From Burkholderiaceae bacterium (lineage in GTDB: Bacteria; Pseudomonadota; Gammaproteobacteria; Burkholderiales; Burkholderiaceae_D): DNA of 64,000 nt. Under the pieces are notes generated by a model, which was not told the origin of the DNA, made no database searches, and was given only the letters and a program-made list of their open reading frames with translations. Below are positions 39,308 to 49,274 of this stretch, one piece after another. The DNA lies in contig SCTK01000007.1 of assembly GCA_004298905.1 (NCBI GenBank), positions 1-64,000 on the forward strand. The letters are read 5' to 3'. The translations under genes and the position numbers were made by a program. The stretch's first letter is position 1; each line of letters starts with the position of its first letter.

Positions 39308-41341
39308 ATGGCACTGCATATCCAACCATTAAAAAGCTTCACGACGCAGTTCCGGTTTTCCACCAAATTCGCCATGGCGGGCGCAGCCGTGGTCGTGCTG
39401 GTCGGCTGGCTGGGTTTCATGGTGTTTTCCAATTACCACGACCGGATCCGGGTGGTGCAGGACGAGTTGAGTGGTACCGAATATATCCTGCCCATGCGCG
39501 ATGCGATTTATGCATTACAGCGCTATCGCGACCTGTCGGCGGCCTTGCAGTCCGAGGATCAGGAAAAGCTGAAGGCGCAGCAGGCGCTGGTTGACAAGAG
39601 CAGGCAAGAGTTTGAACAGGCCTGGGGACAGGTGCAGGAAATCTCGGCCAAACACAAGGGCCGCTATCTGGGCGAGGCGCTGCCCGAGGCTATCAACAAA
39701 ACCTGGAAAGAGCTGAAAGCCGGCTACGACAAGGATGCCGCCTACCCCCGCTTTCTCAAGCATTCCACCCTGATCGACAAGCTGTTTGAAGCCAACAGCA
39801 CGATCGCCGAAAAATCCGGCCTGGTGCTGGATCAACAGGCGCAAAGCTATTACGTCATCAACAGCATGCTGAACAACATGCTGCCGGCCACCGAGCATCT
39901 GTCGCGCGTGCGTGGCCTGGGTGCAAAAATTCTGGCCACCAGCATTCCCGACAGCATCTCGGTCGGCCGCATCATGGAAGGTTATGGCGCCGGGCTGCAA
40001 CTGTCCGAGACGGCGCAGAGCATGTGGCAGCGCACCTGGAATTACGACACAGCCAAGGCCAATCAGGGCAAGGAGCTGCTCGACAAGGTGCTGCCGCAGG
40101 TGCAGGAAGTCGGCAAGGAAGTCCGCAACCGCATCATTGGTTCTTATTCCGGCGCCGACCCGAAAGCCTATTTCGATCTGGCTACGCTCCCGTTGGTCAG
40201 CATCAGCCAGTTGATCGACATGGGCCACAAGAATCTGGTGGAATCGTTGCAGCAGCGTCAGACCGTGGCCAAGCGTAGCGAGCGCCTGATGCTGGCGGCG
40301 ATCCTGATGATCATCATCCCCGTGGCCTTGTTCTTCTGGGCCATCAATATGGCAATTCTGACCTCGGTGGGCAATGTGCAGGAAATTGCCATGGCCTATG
40401 CGAAGGGCGATTATCGTGAAAATGCGACCGTCCATGGCAAGGACGAACTGGCGGACATCGCCGTCAGCATGAATCAGATCGGCTCCAGCATGCGCAGTTT
40501 GGTACAGAACATTTCGCACGAGGCGCAGGAAGTTACGGCGTTCTCGTTGCAACTGTCGTCGGCCAGTTCACATCTGGCGCAATCGGTGGGCGAGCAGAAC
40601 GATGCCACCAATTCCATGGCGGCGGTGACGGAGCAAATTTCCGCCAGCCTGATTTCGATTGCCGAGCACACGCGCGATGCGCTCGCGCTGACACGCGAAG
40701 CCGGACGCCTGTCCGCCGAAGGTCAGGAAGCTGTGCTTTCGACCGCCAGCGAGATTTCTTCCATTTCGCAGGCAACCCAGGAAGTGGCCACCCTGATGAA
40801 TTCGTTGACGGCCCGCTCGGCCGACATCGCCGAGATTTTGCGCACGATTCAGGATATTTCCAACCAGACCAATCTGTTGTCGCTGAATGCTGCCATTGAG
40901 GCCGCGCGCGCGGGCGAGAGTGGTAAAGGCTTTGCCGTGGTGGCCGATGAGGTGCGCCGGCTGGCGGAGCGCGCGCATGAATCGACCGCGCAGATCGGCT
41001 CGGTGCTGACCCAGATCGAACGCGATACGCAATCGGTGAGCGAGCGTGTCAATGGCTGGGAAAAACAATCGGCGGAAAGCGTGACGGTGGCCAATCGCGC
41101 TGCGACACTGATCGATCAGATCGGCAGCGGCTCGGAACAAGTGGTGCGCGAAGTCGAGCAAGTCACCCACGCACTCGACGAGCATACGACGGCGTCGAGA
41201 AAGATCAACGAAAACGTTGAGAAAGTGGCGACCATGTCGGAATTGAACGTCAGCATCGTCGACCAGATCGCGCAATCGAACAAGGTATTGACGACCATGG
41301 CGCAACGTCTGCAGACACTGGTCTCGCAATTCCATACCTGA
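39308..41341 (+). CDS. methyl-accepting chemotaxis protein
   Basis: A 677-residue receptor: TM1 (about 20-45), a large helical periplasmic sensor (45-325), TM2 (about 328-352), HAMP (352-405) and the cytoplasmic signalling domain (430-675) with the highly conserved hairpin tip (NAAIEAARAGESGKGFAVVA). No C-terminal CheR-docking pentapeptide is seen (ends SQFHT). GGAGAG lies six bases upstream. Ligand is unknown. Transcription ends at the terminator in the tatC tail. Confidence 0.95.
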   Translation: MALHIQPLKSFTTQFRFSTKFAMAGAAVVVLVGWLGFMVFSNYHDRIRVVQDELSGTEYILPMRDAIYALQRYRDLSAALQSEDQEKLKAQQALVDKSRQEFEQAWGQVQEISAKHKGRYLGEALPEAINKTWKELKAGYDKDAAYPRFLKHSTLIDKLFEANSTIAEKSGLVLDQQAQSYYVINSMLNNMLPATEHLSRVRGLGAKILATSIPDSISVGRIMEGYGAGLQLSETAQSMWQRTWNYDTAKANQGKELLDKVLPQVQEVGKEVRNRIIGSYSGADPKAYFDLATLPLVSISQLIDMGHKNLVESLQQRQTVAKRSERLMLAAILMIIIPVALFFWAINMAILTSVGNVQEIAMAYAKGDYRENATVHGKDELADIAVSMNQIGSSMRSLVQNISHEAQEVTAFSLQLSSASSHLAQSVGEQNDATNSMAAVTEQISASLISIAEHTRDALALTREAGRLSAEGQEAVLSTASEISSISQATQEVATLMNSLTARSADIAEILRTIQDISNQTNLLSLNAAIEAARAGESGKGFAVVADEVRRLAERAHESTAQIGSVLTQIERDTQSVSERVNGWEKQSAESVTVANRAATLIDQIGSGSEQVVREVEQVTHALDEHTTASRKINENVEKVATMSELNVSIVDQIAQSNKVLTTMAQRLQTLVSQFHT

Positions 41342-41375
41342 GCACGGCAACGGCCTCGGTGGCCGCAGCACAGAA

Positions 41376-41424
41376 GGCTGAAGAAATTCTCACACGGGAG
41401 ATTCTTCAGCCTTTTTCTTTTTTT
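41376..41424 (+). terminator. chemoreceptor terminator lying inside the tatC 3' end
   Basis: GGCTGAAGAA (41376-41385) pairs with TTCTTCAGCC (41402-41411), extended by TCTC/GAGA inside, followed by TTTTTCTTTTTTT. On the plus strand this is a strong intrinsic terminator. From 41390 the same bases are the last codons of tatC (KKKAEESPV), so the T run doubles as lysine codons on the other strand. Confidence 0.85.
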
Positions 41425-42154
41425 CGATCAGGCGGCCGACAAGGATGCCTATTTCGTACAGCGCATACATCGGAATGCCGAGCGACAGTTGGGAGAACAT
41501 ATCCGGCGGCGTGACAATGGCGGAGATGACGGCAATGGCGATGGCCGTGTAGCCGCGCCATTCACACAGCTTGGCCACGGACACCATGCCCAGCAACACC
41601 AGCACGATGACAACGATGGGTGTTTCAAACGCCAGACCAAAGGCGAGAAACATGGTCATGGCAAAACCAAGGTATTGCTCGATGTCGGGGGCCACTTGAA
41701 TACTGGCCGGCGCAAAGGCAGCGATATATTTGAAGACATTGCCAAACACAAAGCTGTAGCAAAAAGCCACGCCGGTATAAAACAGCAGCACGCTGGAGAA
41801 AAGAATCGGCCCGGCCAGACGGCGTTCATGCCGGTACAGACCAGGAGCGACGAAGGCCCAGGCCTGGTAGAGCACATAGGGCAGCACCAGCATGAAAGCA
41901 GCCAGCAGCGTGACCTTGATGGGAATGAAGAAGGGCGCCACCACGCCGGTCGCGATCATCTTGGAACCGGCGGGCAGATTGGCGATCATCGGCTGGGCGA
42001 GAAAATCATAGATCGCCGCCGGGCCGGGCCAGATACACAGGACAACAAACATTGCCAGCAACACGGCCATGGCGCGTAGCAGACGATCGCGCAACTCGAT
42101 CAGATGTGAGATAAATGTATCGGCGTTGCTGCGGGAATCAGACTCAGTATTCAT
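41390..42154 (-). CDS. tatC: twin-arginine translocase subunit TatC
   Basis: Multi-pass receptor that recognises twin-arginine signal peptides. The 254-residue protein has six hydrophobic segments and the conserved early motif HLIELRDRLLRA, with FGLAFETPI later on. The C-terminus is lysine-rich (KKKKAEE). It overlaps tatB by four bases and ends inside the convergent chemoreceptor terminator. Confidence 0.96.
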   Translation of the reverse strand: MNTESDSRSNADTFISHLIELRDRLLRAMAVLLAMFVVLCIWPGPAAIYDFLAQPMIANLPAGSKMIATGVVAPFFIPIKVTLLAAFMLVLPYVLYQAWAFVAPGLYRHERRLAGPILFSSVLLFYTGVAFCYSFVFGNVFKYIAAFAPASIQVAPDIEQYLGFAMTMFLAFGLAFETPIVVIVLVLLGMVSVAKLCEWRGYTAIAIAVISAIVTPPDMFSQLSLGIPMYALYEIGILVGRLIEKKKKAEESPV

Positions 42155-42561
42155 GGCGCGCTTTTACGATGCCGCTTGACGCGCGCCGCACCACTTTGAA
42201 TGTAGGCGCGCAAACCTTGCTGGCGTTTGTACCAGAGCGGAATGGTGGTACGACGCAGGCGCAGATTTTTCTTGCGCGCGCGCGGATAGGCGGGCGCATC
42301 GTAGACATCATCGGGCGCGTGAATCGAGTGTAGCTCTTCATTGACGGACTGTTGCAGCGTGCTTACGGTATTTTGCAGCGCCTTCAATTCGGCCAGCTCA
42401 GCTTCGCGATGGATATCGGCTTTCACATCGTTGACATAGCGCTGCAGCTTGCCCGCCCAGCGGCCCGCGGCGCGGGCCACCTTGGGCAGGCGCTCCGGGC
42501 CGAGCACCACCAGGGCGACCACGCCAATCACGCCGAGTTCGGACAGGCCAATGTCAAACAT
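42151..42561 (-). CDS. tatB: twin-arginine translocase subunit TatB
   Basis: Partner of TatC in the Tat receptor complex. The 136-residue protein has one N-terminal membrane helix beginning MFDIGLSELGVIGVVALVVLGPERLP, an amphipathic helix (about 22-60) and a longer basic tail. Start ATG 42561 matches the family; the TTG two codons upstream is unlikely. It is separated from tatA by an intrinsic terminator, unlike the usual continuous tatABC. Confidence 0.95.
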   Translation of the reverse strand: MFDIGLSELGVIGVVALVVLGPERLPKVARAAGRWAGKLQRYVNDVKADIHREAELAELKALQNTVSTLQQSVNEELHSIHAPDDVYDAPAYPRARKKNLRLRRTTIPLWYKRQQGLRAYIQSGAARVKRHRKSAP

Positions 42562-42584
42562 GAGCAAACATCAAAATTTACCAA

Positions 42585-42616
42585 TAAAAAAGCGTGAGCC
42601 GCGACGGTCTCACGCT
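42585..42616 (-). terminator. intrinsic terminator between tatA and tatB
   Basis: On the minus strand AGCGTGAG (42616-42609) pairs with CTCACGCT (42598-42591), extended by CCG/CGG inside, followed directly by a run of T (42591-42585). This stops or attenuates transcripts coming from the his-tatA side before tatB. Confidence 0.8.
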
Positions 42617-42655
42617 GGTGTGGTCGCTAGTGACCGATGGTGGACGATGGCTGGC

Positions 42656-42865
42656 TCAGTCGCCCTTTTTTTCCTTGGCTTCGACATCGATGGTGGTGAT
42701 TTGCTTGGCGGGGTCTTTCTTTTCCTCCTCGCCCTTCATGCCATCTTTAAAACCTTTGACGGCGCTACCCAAATCCTTGCCGATGTTGCCCAGCTTCTTG
42801 GTGCCAAACACCATCGCCACGATCAACAGCACGATCAGCCAGTGCCAAATACTGAATGAACCCAT
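42656..42865 (-). CDS. tatA: twin-arginine translocase subunit TatA
   Basis: Pore-forming Tat component. The 69-residue protein has a short membrane helix ([15 protein letters not shown]), the FGTKKL hinge, an amphipathic helix ([15 protein letters not shown]) and a charged tail. ATG 42865 is preceded by CAGGAG. It follows the HIT gene by 13 bases. Confidence 0.96.
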   Translation of the reverse strand: MGSFSIWHWLIVLLIVAMVFGTKKLGNIGKDLGSAVKGFKDGMKGEEEKKDPAKQITTIDVEAKEKKGD

Positions 42866-42878
42866 GATTACACTCCTG

Positions 42879-43232
42879 CTACAGTCGTCTCGAAAGCATG
42901 GGCCCAAGCGGCTCATCGCCACCCAGCACATGCATGTGCAAATGATACACCTCTTGCTGGCCGACCCGGCCAGTGTTGATGATGGTACGGAAGCCATCCG
43001 TCGCGCCTTGCTCGCGTGCGAGTTGTCCGGCCATGACCAGCATTTTTCCCAGCGCCTGCTGATGCGCCAGCGTCGCATCCGCCAGCGAAGGAATGTGCTG
43101 CTTCGGAATGATCATGAAATGCACCGGCGCGTGCGGATGAATATCGTGAAAGGCGAAGATGTCTTCGTCTTCATACACTTTCTTGCAGGGAATTTTCCCG
43201 GCAATGATCTTGCAGAAAATGCAGTCATCCAT
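42879..43232 (-). CDS. HIT-family nucleotide-binding protein
   Basis: A 117-residue histidine-triad protein, HinT-like: N-terminal [12 protein letters not shown] and the active-site triad HLHMHVLGG near residue 100. Such proteins hydrolyse purine nucleoside phosphoramidates. It sits one base after hisE, in the usual betaproteobacterial his-HIT-tat order. Confidence 0.95.
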   Translation of the reverse strand: MDDCIFCKIIAGKIPCKKVYEDEDIFAFHDIHPHAPVHFMIIPKQHIPSLADATLAHQQALGKMLVMAGQLAREQGATDGFRTIINTGRVGQQEVYHLHMHVLGGDEPLGPMLSRRL

Positions 43233-43233
43233 G

Positions 43234-43593
43234 TCATGCCCCCTTCTGTTCGCTGGCATCGCGCGCCACGTCCTTGCGTGCGGCCTTCTCTTCCAGACCA
43301 GACAAGCCTTCGCGCCGCGCCAGTTCGCGCAGCACATCGTCCGGCGTCAAATCGTACTGCGCCAGCATGATGAGGCTGTGAAACCAGAGGTCGGCGGTTT
43401 CATAGACGATCTGCTCACGTTCCCCGTCTTTCGCTGCCATCACGGTCTCGGTGGCTTCCTCGCCGATTTTTTTCAGGATGGCATCGGGCCCTTTGGCAAA
43501 CAGACGCGACACATAGGATTTTTCCGGGTCGCCGCCGTTCTGCAGTTTGCGGGTTTCAATGATCTGCGCCAGGCGCGTCAGCGTGTCGCTCAT
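43234..43593 (-). CDS. hisE: phosphoribosyl-ATP pyrophosphatase
   Basis: Second step of histidine biosynthesis. The 119-residue protein has the MazG-like helical core with the metal-binding EEATE and [11 protein letters not shown] motifs. It overlaps hisI by four bases (ATGA). The C-terminal 20 residues are charged and variable. Confidence 0.95.
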   Translation of the reverse strand: MSDTLTRLAQIIETRKLQNGGDPEKSYVSRLFAKGPDAILKKIGEEATETVMAAKDGEREQIVYETADLWFHSLIMLAQYDLTPDDVLRELARREGLSGLEEKAARKDVARDASEQKGA

Positions 43594-44000
43594 TTCGTTT
43601 TCTCGTAAAGAGTGCGTGGATCTTTCAGCACCGGTTCCACCGTCTGCCATTGCGCATTGTCGGCGTCGCCCTGCAGCTGCTGGAAAAAACAATTGTGCCG
43701 CCCGGTGTGACACGCCACGCCGCCGGTCTGTTCCACCGTCAGCAGGATCACATCTTCGTCGCAATCGAGGCGCACGTCATGCACTTGTTGCGTGTGGCCG
43801 GATTCTTCGCCCTTGTGCCACAGCTTGTTGCGCGAGCGGGACCAATAGTGCGCCTGTTTCGTCGCCACGGTTTTTTGCAGCGCTTCGCGGTTCATCCAGG
43901 CGAACATCAGCACCTTGTTGCTGCCCAGCTCCTGCGCGATCACCGGCACCAAGCCCTGTGCATCCCATTTCACTTTGTCCAACCAGCTTGTGCTCATCAT
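43590..44000 (-). CDS. hisI: phosphoribosyl-AMP cyclohydrolase
   Basis: Third step of histidine biosynthesis. The 136-residue protein has the zinc/magnesium-binding elements: DCDEDV, and cysteines in [11 protein letters not shown]. As in many proteobacteria of this class it is separate from HisE. It overlaps hisF by four bases. Confidence 0.96.
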   Translation of the reverse strand: MMSTSWLDKVKWDAQGLVPVIAQELGSNKVLMFAWMNREALQKTVATKQAHYWSRSRNKLWHKGEESGHTQQVHDVRLDCDEDVILLTVEQTGGVACHTGRHNCFFQQLQGDADNAQWQTVEPVLKDPRTLYEKTK

Positions 44001-44755
44001 AGCCTCACCGGAATGCCGCGCGCCGCCATGTGGCGCTTGGCTTCACCGACGGTGTGTTGGCCGTAGTGAAAAATACTGGCCGCCAGCACCGCGTCGGCGC
44101 GGCCGATGGTCACGCCATTGGCCAGATCGTCGAGGCTGCCGACGCCGCCGCTGGCGATCACCGGAATCGTCACCGCATCGGAAATCGCGCGCGTCAACGA
44201 CAGATCAAAGCCGCTGCGGGTGCCATCCTTATCCATGCTGGTGAGCAAAATTTCGCCCGCGCCCAGCGTTTCCATTTTCTGCGCCCACTCGACCGCGTCG
44301 AGGCCGGTGGCGTTGCGTCCGCCATGCGTGTACACCTGCCAGGTGTTTTCGCCACTGCGCTTGGCGTCAATCGCGACGACGATGCATTGCGAACCATAAC
44401 GCGTACTGGCATCGCGCACCAGCTGCGGATTTTGCACCGCCGAAGTGTTGATCGACACCTTGTCCGCACCCGCGTTGAGCAAGCGCCGCACATCTTCCAC
44501 CACGCGCACGCCGCCGCCGACGGTGAGCGGAATGAAGACTTGTGATGCGACTGCTTCGATCACTTCGAGAATCAAATCGCGCTGATCGCTGGAGGCGGTG
44601 ATGTCGAGAAAGGTCAGCTCATCCGCGCCCTGATCGTCATAGCGGCGCGCAATCTCGACCGGGTCACCGGCGTCGATCAGATTGACAAAGTTGATCCCTT
44701 TGACGACCCGGCCGCCGGTCACGTCCATGCAGGGGATGATGCGTTTAGCGAGCAT
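43997..44755 (-). CDS. hisF: imidazole glycerol phosphate synthase, cyclase subunit
   Basis: TIM-barrel cyclase that works with HisH. The 252-residue protein begins [20 protein letters not shown] with the catalytic Asp11, and the second aspartate lies in [12 protein letters not shown]. Half-barrel phosphate loops ([11 protein letters not shown]) are intact. A long palindromic repeat separates it from hisA. Confidence 0.97.
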   Translation of the reverse strand: MLAKRIIPCMDVTGGRVVKGINFVNLIDAGDPVEIARRYDDQGADELTFLDITASSDQRDLILEVIEAVASQVFIPLTVGGGVRVVEDVRRLLNAGADKVSINTSAVQNPQLVRDASTRYGSQCIVVAIDAKRSGENTWQVYTHGGRNATGLDAVEWAQKMETLGAGEILLTSMDKDGTRSGFDLSLTRAISDAVTIPVIASGGVGSLDDLANGVTIGRADAVLAASIFHYGQHTVGEAKRHMAARGIPVRL

Positions 44756-44769
44756 TGTTAACTTCCACC

Positions 44770-44841
44770 CCCACCGCAGAGGCGCAGAGAACGCAGAGAA
44801 AACTTGGGGTTTCTCTGCGTTCTCTGCGCCTCTGCGGTGGG
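44770..44841. repeat. long perfect palindrome, copy 1 (hisA-hisF gap)
   Basis: A perfect 32-base inverted repeat (44770-44801 with 44810-44841) around an eight-base loop. The arms are built of imperfect CGCAGAG units (ACCGCAGAGGCGCAGAGAACG...). A second copy of the same family lies at 50642-50722, in another his gap. It looks like a REP/BIME-type dispersed palindrome. As RNA it would fold into a very stable hairpin inside the his mRNA. Confidence 0.92.
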
Positions 44842-44854
44842 ATTTGTTTTTGAA

Positions 44855-45604
44855 TTATTCGACGTCACCACTGAGTGCATCGGCCTTGGCCTGCGCCTGG
44901 GCAAAATCGAGATTGCCGTCGTAAACCGCGCGGCCGCAGATGGCGCCTTCGATGCCTTCGTGTTCGACCGCGCACAGGCGTTCCACATCGGTCATGCTGG
45001 CCAGACCGCCGCTGGCGATCACGGGAATCGTCAGGCCTTGCGCCAGCCGCACGGTGGCGTCGATGTTCACACCGGTGAGCATGCCGTCGCGGCCGATGTC
45101 AGTATAAATGACGCTTTCGACACCATAGTCCTGAAATTTCTGCGCCAGATCGAGCACGTCGTGGCGCGTCAGTTTGCTCCAGCCGTCGGTGGCGACTTTG
45201 CCGTCCTTGGCATCCAGGCCAACGATGATCTGGCCGGGGAACGCGCTGCAGGCATCGTGCAGAAAGCCGGGGTTTTTCACCGCCGCCGTGCCGATGATGA
45301 TGTAGGACAGACCGCCGTCCAGATAGCGTTCGATGGTGTCGAGGTCACGAATCCCGCCGCCCAGTTGCACCGGAATCTGGCCATCGACTTCCTTGAGGAT
45401 GGCTTTGACCACCGCTTCGTTTTTCGGCTTGCCCGCGAACGCGCCGTTCAAGTCGACCAGATGCAAGCGTCGCGCGCCTTGCTCCAGCCAGTGGCGGGCG
45501 ATGGCGCCGGGGTCGTCGGAAAAAATGGTGGCCTGGTCCATGTCGCCCTGTTTCAGGCGCACGCACTGACCGTCTTTCAGGTCGATGGCAGGTATCAGCA
45601 ACAT
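44855..45604 (-). CDS. hisA: ProFAR isomerase
   Basis: TIM-barrel isomerase of the fourth step in histidine biosynthesis. The 249-residue protein has the catalytic Asp8 ([16 protein letters not shown]) and the second aspartate in [10 protein letters not shown], and the phosphate loops GGGIRD and ASGGLAS. It lies 18 bases after hisH. Confidence 0.97.
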   Translation of the reverse strand: MLLIPAIDLKDGQCVRLKQGDMDQATIFSDDPGAIARHWLEQGARRLHLVDLNGAFAGKPKNEAVVKAILKEVDGQIPVQLGGGIRDLDTIERYLDGGLSYIIIGTAAVKNPGFLHDACSAFPGQIIVGLDAKDGKVATDGWSKLTRHDVLDLAQKFQDYGVESVIYTDIGRDGMLTGVNIDATVRLAQGLTIPVIASGGLASMTDVERLCAVEHEGIEGAICGRAVYDGNLDFAQAQAKADALSGDVE

Positions 45605-45622
45605 GATGAAGGGATGAGAAAG

Positions 45623-46261
45623 TTAGGGGTTCCAGTGAACAAAATTTTCGTACAGCTTGAGTCCGGTCGTGGCACTTTTTTCCGGATGAAACTGGGTGGC
45701 AAAAATATTGTCGCGCGCCACCACACATGCAAAAGGCGCGCCATAGTCCGACTCGCCGAAGGTGAGTGCGGGGTCTTGCGGAACGACATGGTAGCTGTGC
45801 ACAAAATAAAAATAGCTGTTGTCTTCAATGCCCTGCCAGAGGGCGTGAGGGCGAACCTGGCGCACGCGGTTCCAGCCCATGTGCGGCACTTTCAGGCGGC
45901 TGCCATCGGCTTGCACCATCTGTTCGGTGGCAAAGCGGATCACCTTGCCCGGCATCAGCCCCAGGCCGGTGACATCGCCCTCGGCGCTCCAGTCGAACAG
46001 CATTTGCTCGCCCACACATACGCCCAATAACGGTGTGTTTGCCGCCACCTTAAGCACGATTTCGAGCAGGCCGGACTCGCGTAGATTACGCATGCAGTCG
46101 GGCATGGCGCCCTGCCCCGGCAAGACCACCCGGCCCGCGGACAGAATTTCGCTGGCGTTGCTGCTGATTTTGACCGTGGCTTTGGGTGCGACATGCTGCA
46201 GCGCCTGGGCCACCGAACGCAGGTTGCCCATGCCGTAGTCAACGATTGCAATGGTAGTCAT
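45623..46261 (-). CDS. hisH: imidazole glycerol phosphate synthase, glutaminase subunit
   Basis: Class I glutamine amidotransferase that supplies ammonia to HisF. The 212-residue protein has the nucleophile cysteine in [12 protein letters not shown] and the His-Glu pair in QFHPEKS. Oxyanion loop PGQGAMP. It starts 63 bases after hisB. Confidence 0.96.
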   Translation of the reverse strand: MTTIAIVDYGMGNLRSVAQALQHVAPKATVKISSNASEILSAGRVVLPGQGAMPDCMRNLRESGLLEIVLKVAANTPLLGVCVGEQMLFDWSAEGDVTGLGLMPGKVIRFATEQMVQADGSRLKVPHMGWNRVRQVRPHALWQGIEDNSYFYFVHSYHVVPQDPALTFGESDYGAPFACVVARDNIFATQFHPEKSATTGLKLYENFVHWNP

Positions 46262-46324
46262 TTCTTGGTGAAAGTGAAACGTGAAAAGCGCCGCCGTAGA
46301 GACAGACAGCGTCCGCTCACAGGT

Positions 46325-46912
46325 TCATAGACTTCCCTTGGTCGAAGGAATCACCCCGGCCGCACGTGGATCGGCTTCGATCGCCATGCGCAGCGCGCGG
46401 CCAAAGGCCTTGAACACGGTCTCGCATTGATGGTGCGCATTTTCGCCGCGCAGGTTGTCGATGTGCAGCGTTACCAGGGCGTGGTTGGCAAAGCCCTGAA
46501 AAAATTCGTGCGTCAGATCGACATCAAAGGTGCCGATCATCGCGCGCTTGAACGGCACGTGAAATTCCAGCCCAGGACGGCCCGACAGATCGACGACGAC
46601 ACGCGACAGCGCCTCGTCCAGCGGCACATAGGCGTGCCCATAGCGGCGCAAGCCTTTCTTGTCGCCCGCCGCCTTGGCAAAGGCTTGCCCCAGCGTGATG
46701 CCGATGTCTTCCACCGTGTGGTGACCGTCGATATGTAAATCACCCTTGGCCTCGACCGCCAGATCCACCATGCCATGCCGTGCAACTTGATCGAGCATGT
46801 GGTCAAGGAAAGGCACGCCGGTATTCAGCGTTTGCTGGCCGCTGCCATCCAGATTGATCTTCACACTGATCTGCGTTTCCAGCGTGTTGCGGGTGACTTC
46901 TGCCTTGCGCAT
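46325..46912 (-). CDS. hisB: imidazoleglycerol-phosphate dehydratase
   Basis: Manganese enzyme of the sixth step. The 195-residue, monofunctional protein has the metal-binding repeats [13 protein letters not shown] and [10 protein letters not shown], and NAHHQCE near the C-terminus. Start ATG 46912 (MRKAEVTRN) is the family start. It is divergent from hisC, with only 77 bases between, which is not the ancestral arrangement. No good promoter or ribosome site was identified in that gap. Confidence 0.95.
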   Translation of the reverse strand: MRKAEVTRNTLETQISVKINLDGSGQQTLNTGVPFLDHMLDQVARHGMVDLAVEAKGDLHIDGHHTVEDIGITLGQAFAKAAGDKKGLRRYGHAYVPLDEALSRVVVDLSGRPGLEFHVPFKRAMIGTFDVDLTHEFFQGFANHALVTLHIDNLRGENAHHQCETVFKAFGRALRMAIEADPRAAGVIPSTKGSL

Positions 46913-46989
46913 GATGGGGTTTCGTGGGGGGATCGAACAGGGCGCCATGATACCATTCACGCCTTCCCCATTGTGTCCCGCCACCCGCC

Positions 46990-48060
46990 ATGAGCCGCTT
47001 CTGGAGCCGCGTTGTGCACGATCTGGTGCCCTATGTCCCGGGCGAACAACCCAAGATCGCCAACCTGATCAAACTCAACACCAACGAGAATCCCTATGGC
47101 CCCTCGCCGCAGGTGCTGGCCGCCATTCGCGCCGCCACCGACGAAACGCTCAAGCTCTACCCTGATCCCAACGCCAGCGCGCTGAAGCAAACCATCGCCG
47201 CCTATCATGGCCTGCAGATGGAACAGGTGTTTGTTGGCAACGGCTCCGACGAAGTGCTCGCCTTCGTGTTTCAGGGTTTGCTCAAACACGATGCGCCGCT
47301 GCTGTTCCCCGACATCACCTATAGTTTCTACCCGGTGTATTGCGGCCTGTATGGCGTGAGCTATCGCACCGTGCCGCTGCGCGACGACTTCACCATCGCG
47401 GTGGACGACTATGCTCAGCCTGCCGGCGCCATCATCTTTCCCAACCCCAATGCACCCACCGGCCACCTGCTGCCGCTGGCGCAGATCGAAGCACTGCTGC
47501 AGCAACACCCCGATGCTGTGGTGGTGATCGACGAAGCCTATGTCGATTTCGGCGGCATAGATGAAATACCCAGCGCGATTGCCCTGGTCAATCGCTACCC
47601 CAACCTGCTGGTCGTGCAAACGCTCTCCAAAGCTCGCTCGCTCGCGGGGCTGCGCGTCGGCTTTGCCATCGGCCACAAGGATTTGATCGAAGGACTGGAA
47701 CGCGTCAAGAACAGCTTCAACTCCTACCCGCTCGACCGCCTCGCGATCGCCGGCGCCGTCGCCGCCTTCGAAGACCGCGCGTATTTTGAAACCACCCGCA
47801 ACAAGGTCATCGCCAGTCGCGAGCAACTGGTCAAAGACATGCAAGCCCTCGGCTTCGAAATCATCCCCTCCGCCGCCAACTTCATCTTCGCCCGCCACCC
47901 GCAACACGACGCCGCCACCCTCGCCACCAAACTGCGCCAACGCAGCATCCTGGTGCGGCATTTCAAATTGCCGCGGATCGAACAGTATTTGCGGATTACG
48001 GTGGGGACAGATGGGCAGTGCGGGGCGCTGGTCGATGCGCTCAAGGAGTTTTTTGTTTAG
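46990..48060 (+). CDS. hisC: histidinol-phosphate aminotransferase, inverted in the his operon
   Basis: PLP-dependent aminotransferase of the seventh step. The 356-residue protein is typical for Betaproteobacteria ([21 protein letters not shown]), with [31 protein letters not shown] and the PLP lysine in [12 protein letters not shown]. It sits in its usual place between hisD and hisB but on the opposite strand, and lacks a Shine-Dalgarno (CCGCCACCCGCC before the ATG). It converges with the AT-rich gene at 48084. Confidence 0.96.
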   Translation: MSRFWSRVVHDLVPYVPGEQPKIANLIKLNTNENPYGPSPQVLAAIRAATDETLKLYPDPNASALKQTIAAYHGLQMEQVFVGNGSDEVLAFVFQGLLKHDAPLLFPDITYSFYPVYCGLYGVSYRTVPLRDDFTIAVDDYAQPAGAIIFPNPNAPTGHLLPLAQIEALLQQHPDAVVVIDEAYVDFGGIDEIPSAIALVNRYPNLLVVQTLSKARSLAGLRVGFAIGHKDLIEGLERVKNSFNSYPLDRLAIAGAVAAFEDRAYFETTRNKVIASREQLVKDMQALGFEIIPSAANFIFARHPQHDAATLATKLRQRSILVRHFKLPRIEQYLRITVGTDGQCGALVDALKEFFV

Positions 48061-48083
48061 AGGGCATGCGGACGTAGCCGTAC

Positions 48084-49274
48084 TTACTTCCAGTGGAAAT
48101 CTTCTTCGCGAAACTTGTCTTCGTTGTACCAAAACCCCTCGACTGCTCGCTGTATTCGCCCCACAAGAGGTATGCCTTTGGAGTTCAAATAAGAATTAAA
48201 AGTGGTTACCCGCTGTTTCAGCAGTTCAATTTTTTGTGTTTGATCCCCATCGATTTCGGCCAATTTCTTTAGCCTTTCACCCACAGAAATTTCAAGCGGA
48301 CTCAGGCTATGACTTACCCAGTCTATTGGCTCATCAAAAGCAGGGTGCAGTTTCCGTTGATTGATTGGGGTGATTAGGCCCATCAGGTCAATATTGTTAT
48401 TTACTGCGTAAACCAAGCCCTCGTATGGATTTCTAATACGAAGAGGTTGATTTAGGTACATCTGAAATATGATGTCGTATATCGGCTCGCGCGATAGGTT
48501 TTCTAGGTTAATAAAGTTTTCTATATGCCCTTTCCGTTCTCTCCGATAGCGCTTGGCTCGAACCGAGTCGAGTAAGTCAAATGGAATAGAAACAACCGCA
48601 AGAACGCCAATAAACGAAAGTATCGTTCCAAAGAAATACGTAAACATTCGGACAAGCTGGATGTTTCCCCCCCCGTAAACGGCCTGCTGGAATGTTGATT
48701 CTTTTGTAACGACTGTTGCATCGATCTGCCTCAATCTTGGCACCCCCGCAATTTTTCCGATTGGTTCGATTGTGACCATTTGCCCGGATTTTGCCAGCAC
48801 GAGGAGATTAACCGTAAAGTATTCCCCCGCGTCAAGAATCATTGGATTGAAACTCAATCCATTAAACGCCTGATTAGGGACTACTTCGATGGATTTCTGA
48901 TATTCGTTGGTTGAGATTATTGTGGGACTTTCAATAATTTTCCCGTCATGGATCAATATCCCCAGGGGAAATTTTGGATCAAAGTCACCAAGCCTTACTG
49001 CGGCGCTGCCCGTGTTTATTACTCGAAAGGCGATAAGTCGGATTGTTTCAGACGAGCCAGATAGTTCTCTCTCGCCATAGTAAATTTTCAGCTTTGCAAG
49101 AGGTTCTCGAACGCCCAGAATTTCGGCGTTGCTTACCGTTTCAATGACTAAGTCTGGCCTCTCCTCATGAAACCAGTTCGGACGGAATATCGCCACAAAG
49201 CCAATCAGGGCCATTATTCCCAGCACCGTCCTTGAAAAAAGTAGGTCAGCAATTTTTTTTAGAAAATCCCGCAT
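48084..49274 (-). CDS. membrane protein of unknown function, AT-rich insertion
   Basis: A 396-residue protein. Hydrophobic segments lie near residues 14-31 and 208-233; between them is an extracytoplasmic region (about 35-205) with beta-rich character (LIAFRVINTGSAAVRLGDF), and after them a cytoplasmic helical region (235-396). No family was recognised. The gene is visibly richer in A and T than its neighbours and uses different codons, so recent transfer is likely. It has a good ribosome site (AAGGGGCGGAG) and no frameshift, and separates hisD from hisC. Confidence 0.75.
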   Translation of the reverse strand: MRDFLKKIADLLFSRTVLGIMALIGFVAIFRPNWFHEERPDLVIETVSNAEILGVREPLAKLKIYYGERELSGSSETIRLIAFRVINTGSAAVRLGDFDPKFPLGILIHDGKIIESPTIISTNEYQKSIEVVPNQAFNGLSFNPMILDAGEYFTVNLLVLAKSGQMVTIEPIGKIAGVPRLRQIDATVVTKESTFQQAVYGGGNIQLVRMFTYFFGTILSFIGVLAVVSIPFDLLDSVRAKRYRRERKGHIENFINLENLSREPIYDIIFQMYLNQPLRIRNPYEGLVYAVNNNIDLMGLITPINQRKLHPAFDEPIDWVSHSLSPLEISVGERLKKLAEIDGDQTQKIELLKQRVTTFNSYLNSKGIPLVGRIQRAVEGFWYNEDKFREEDFHWK

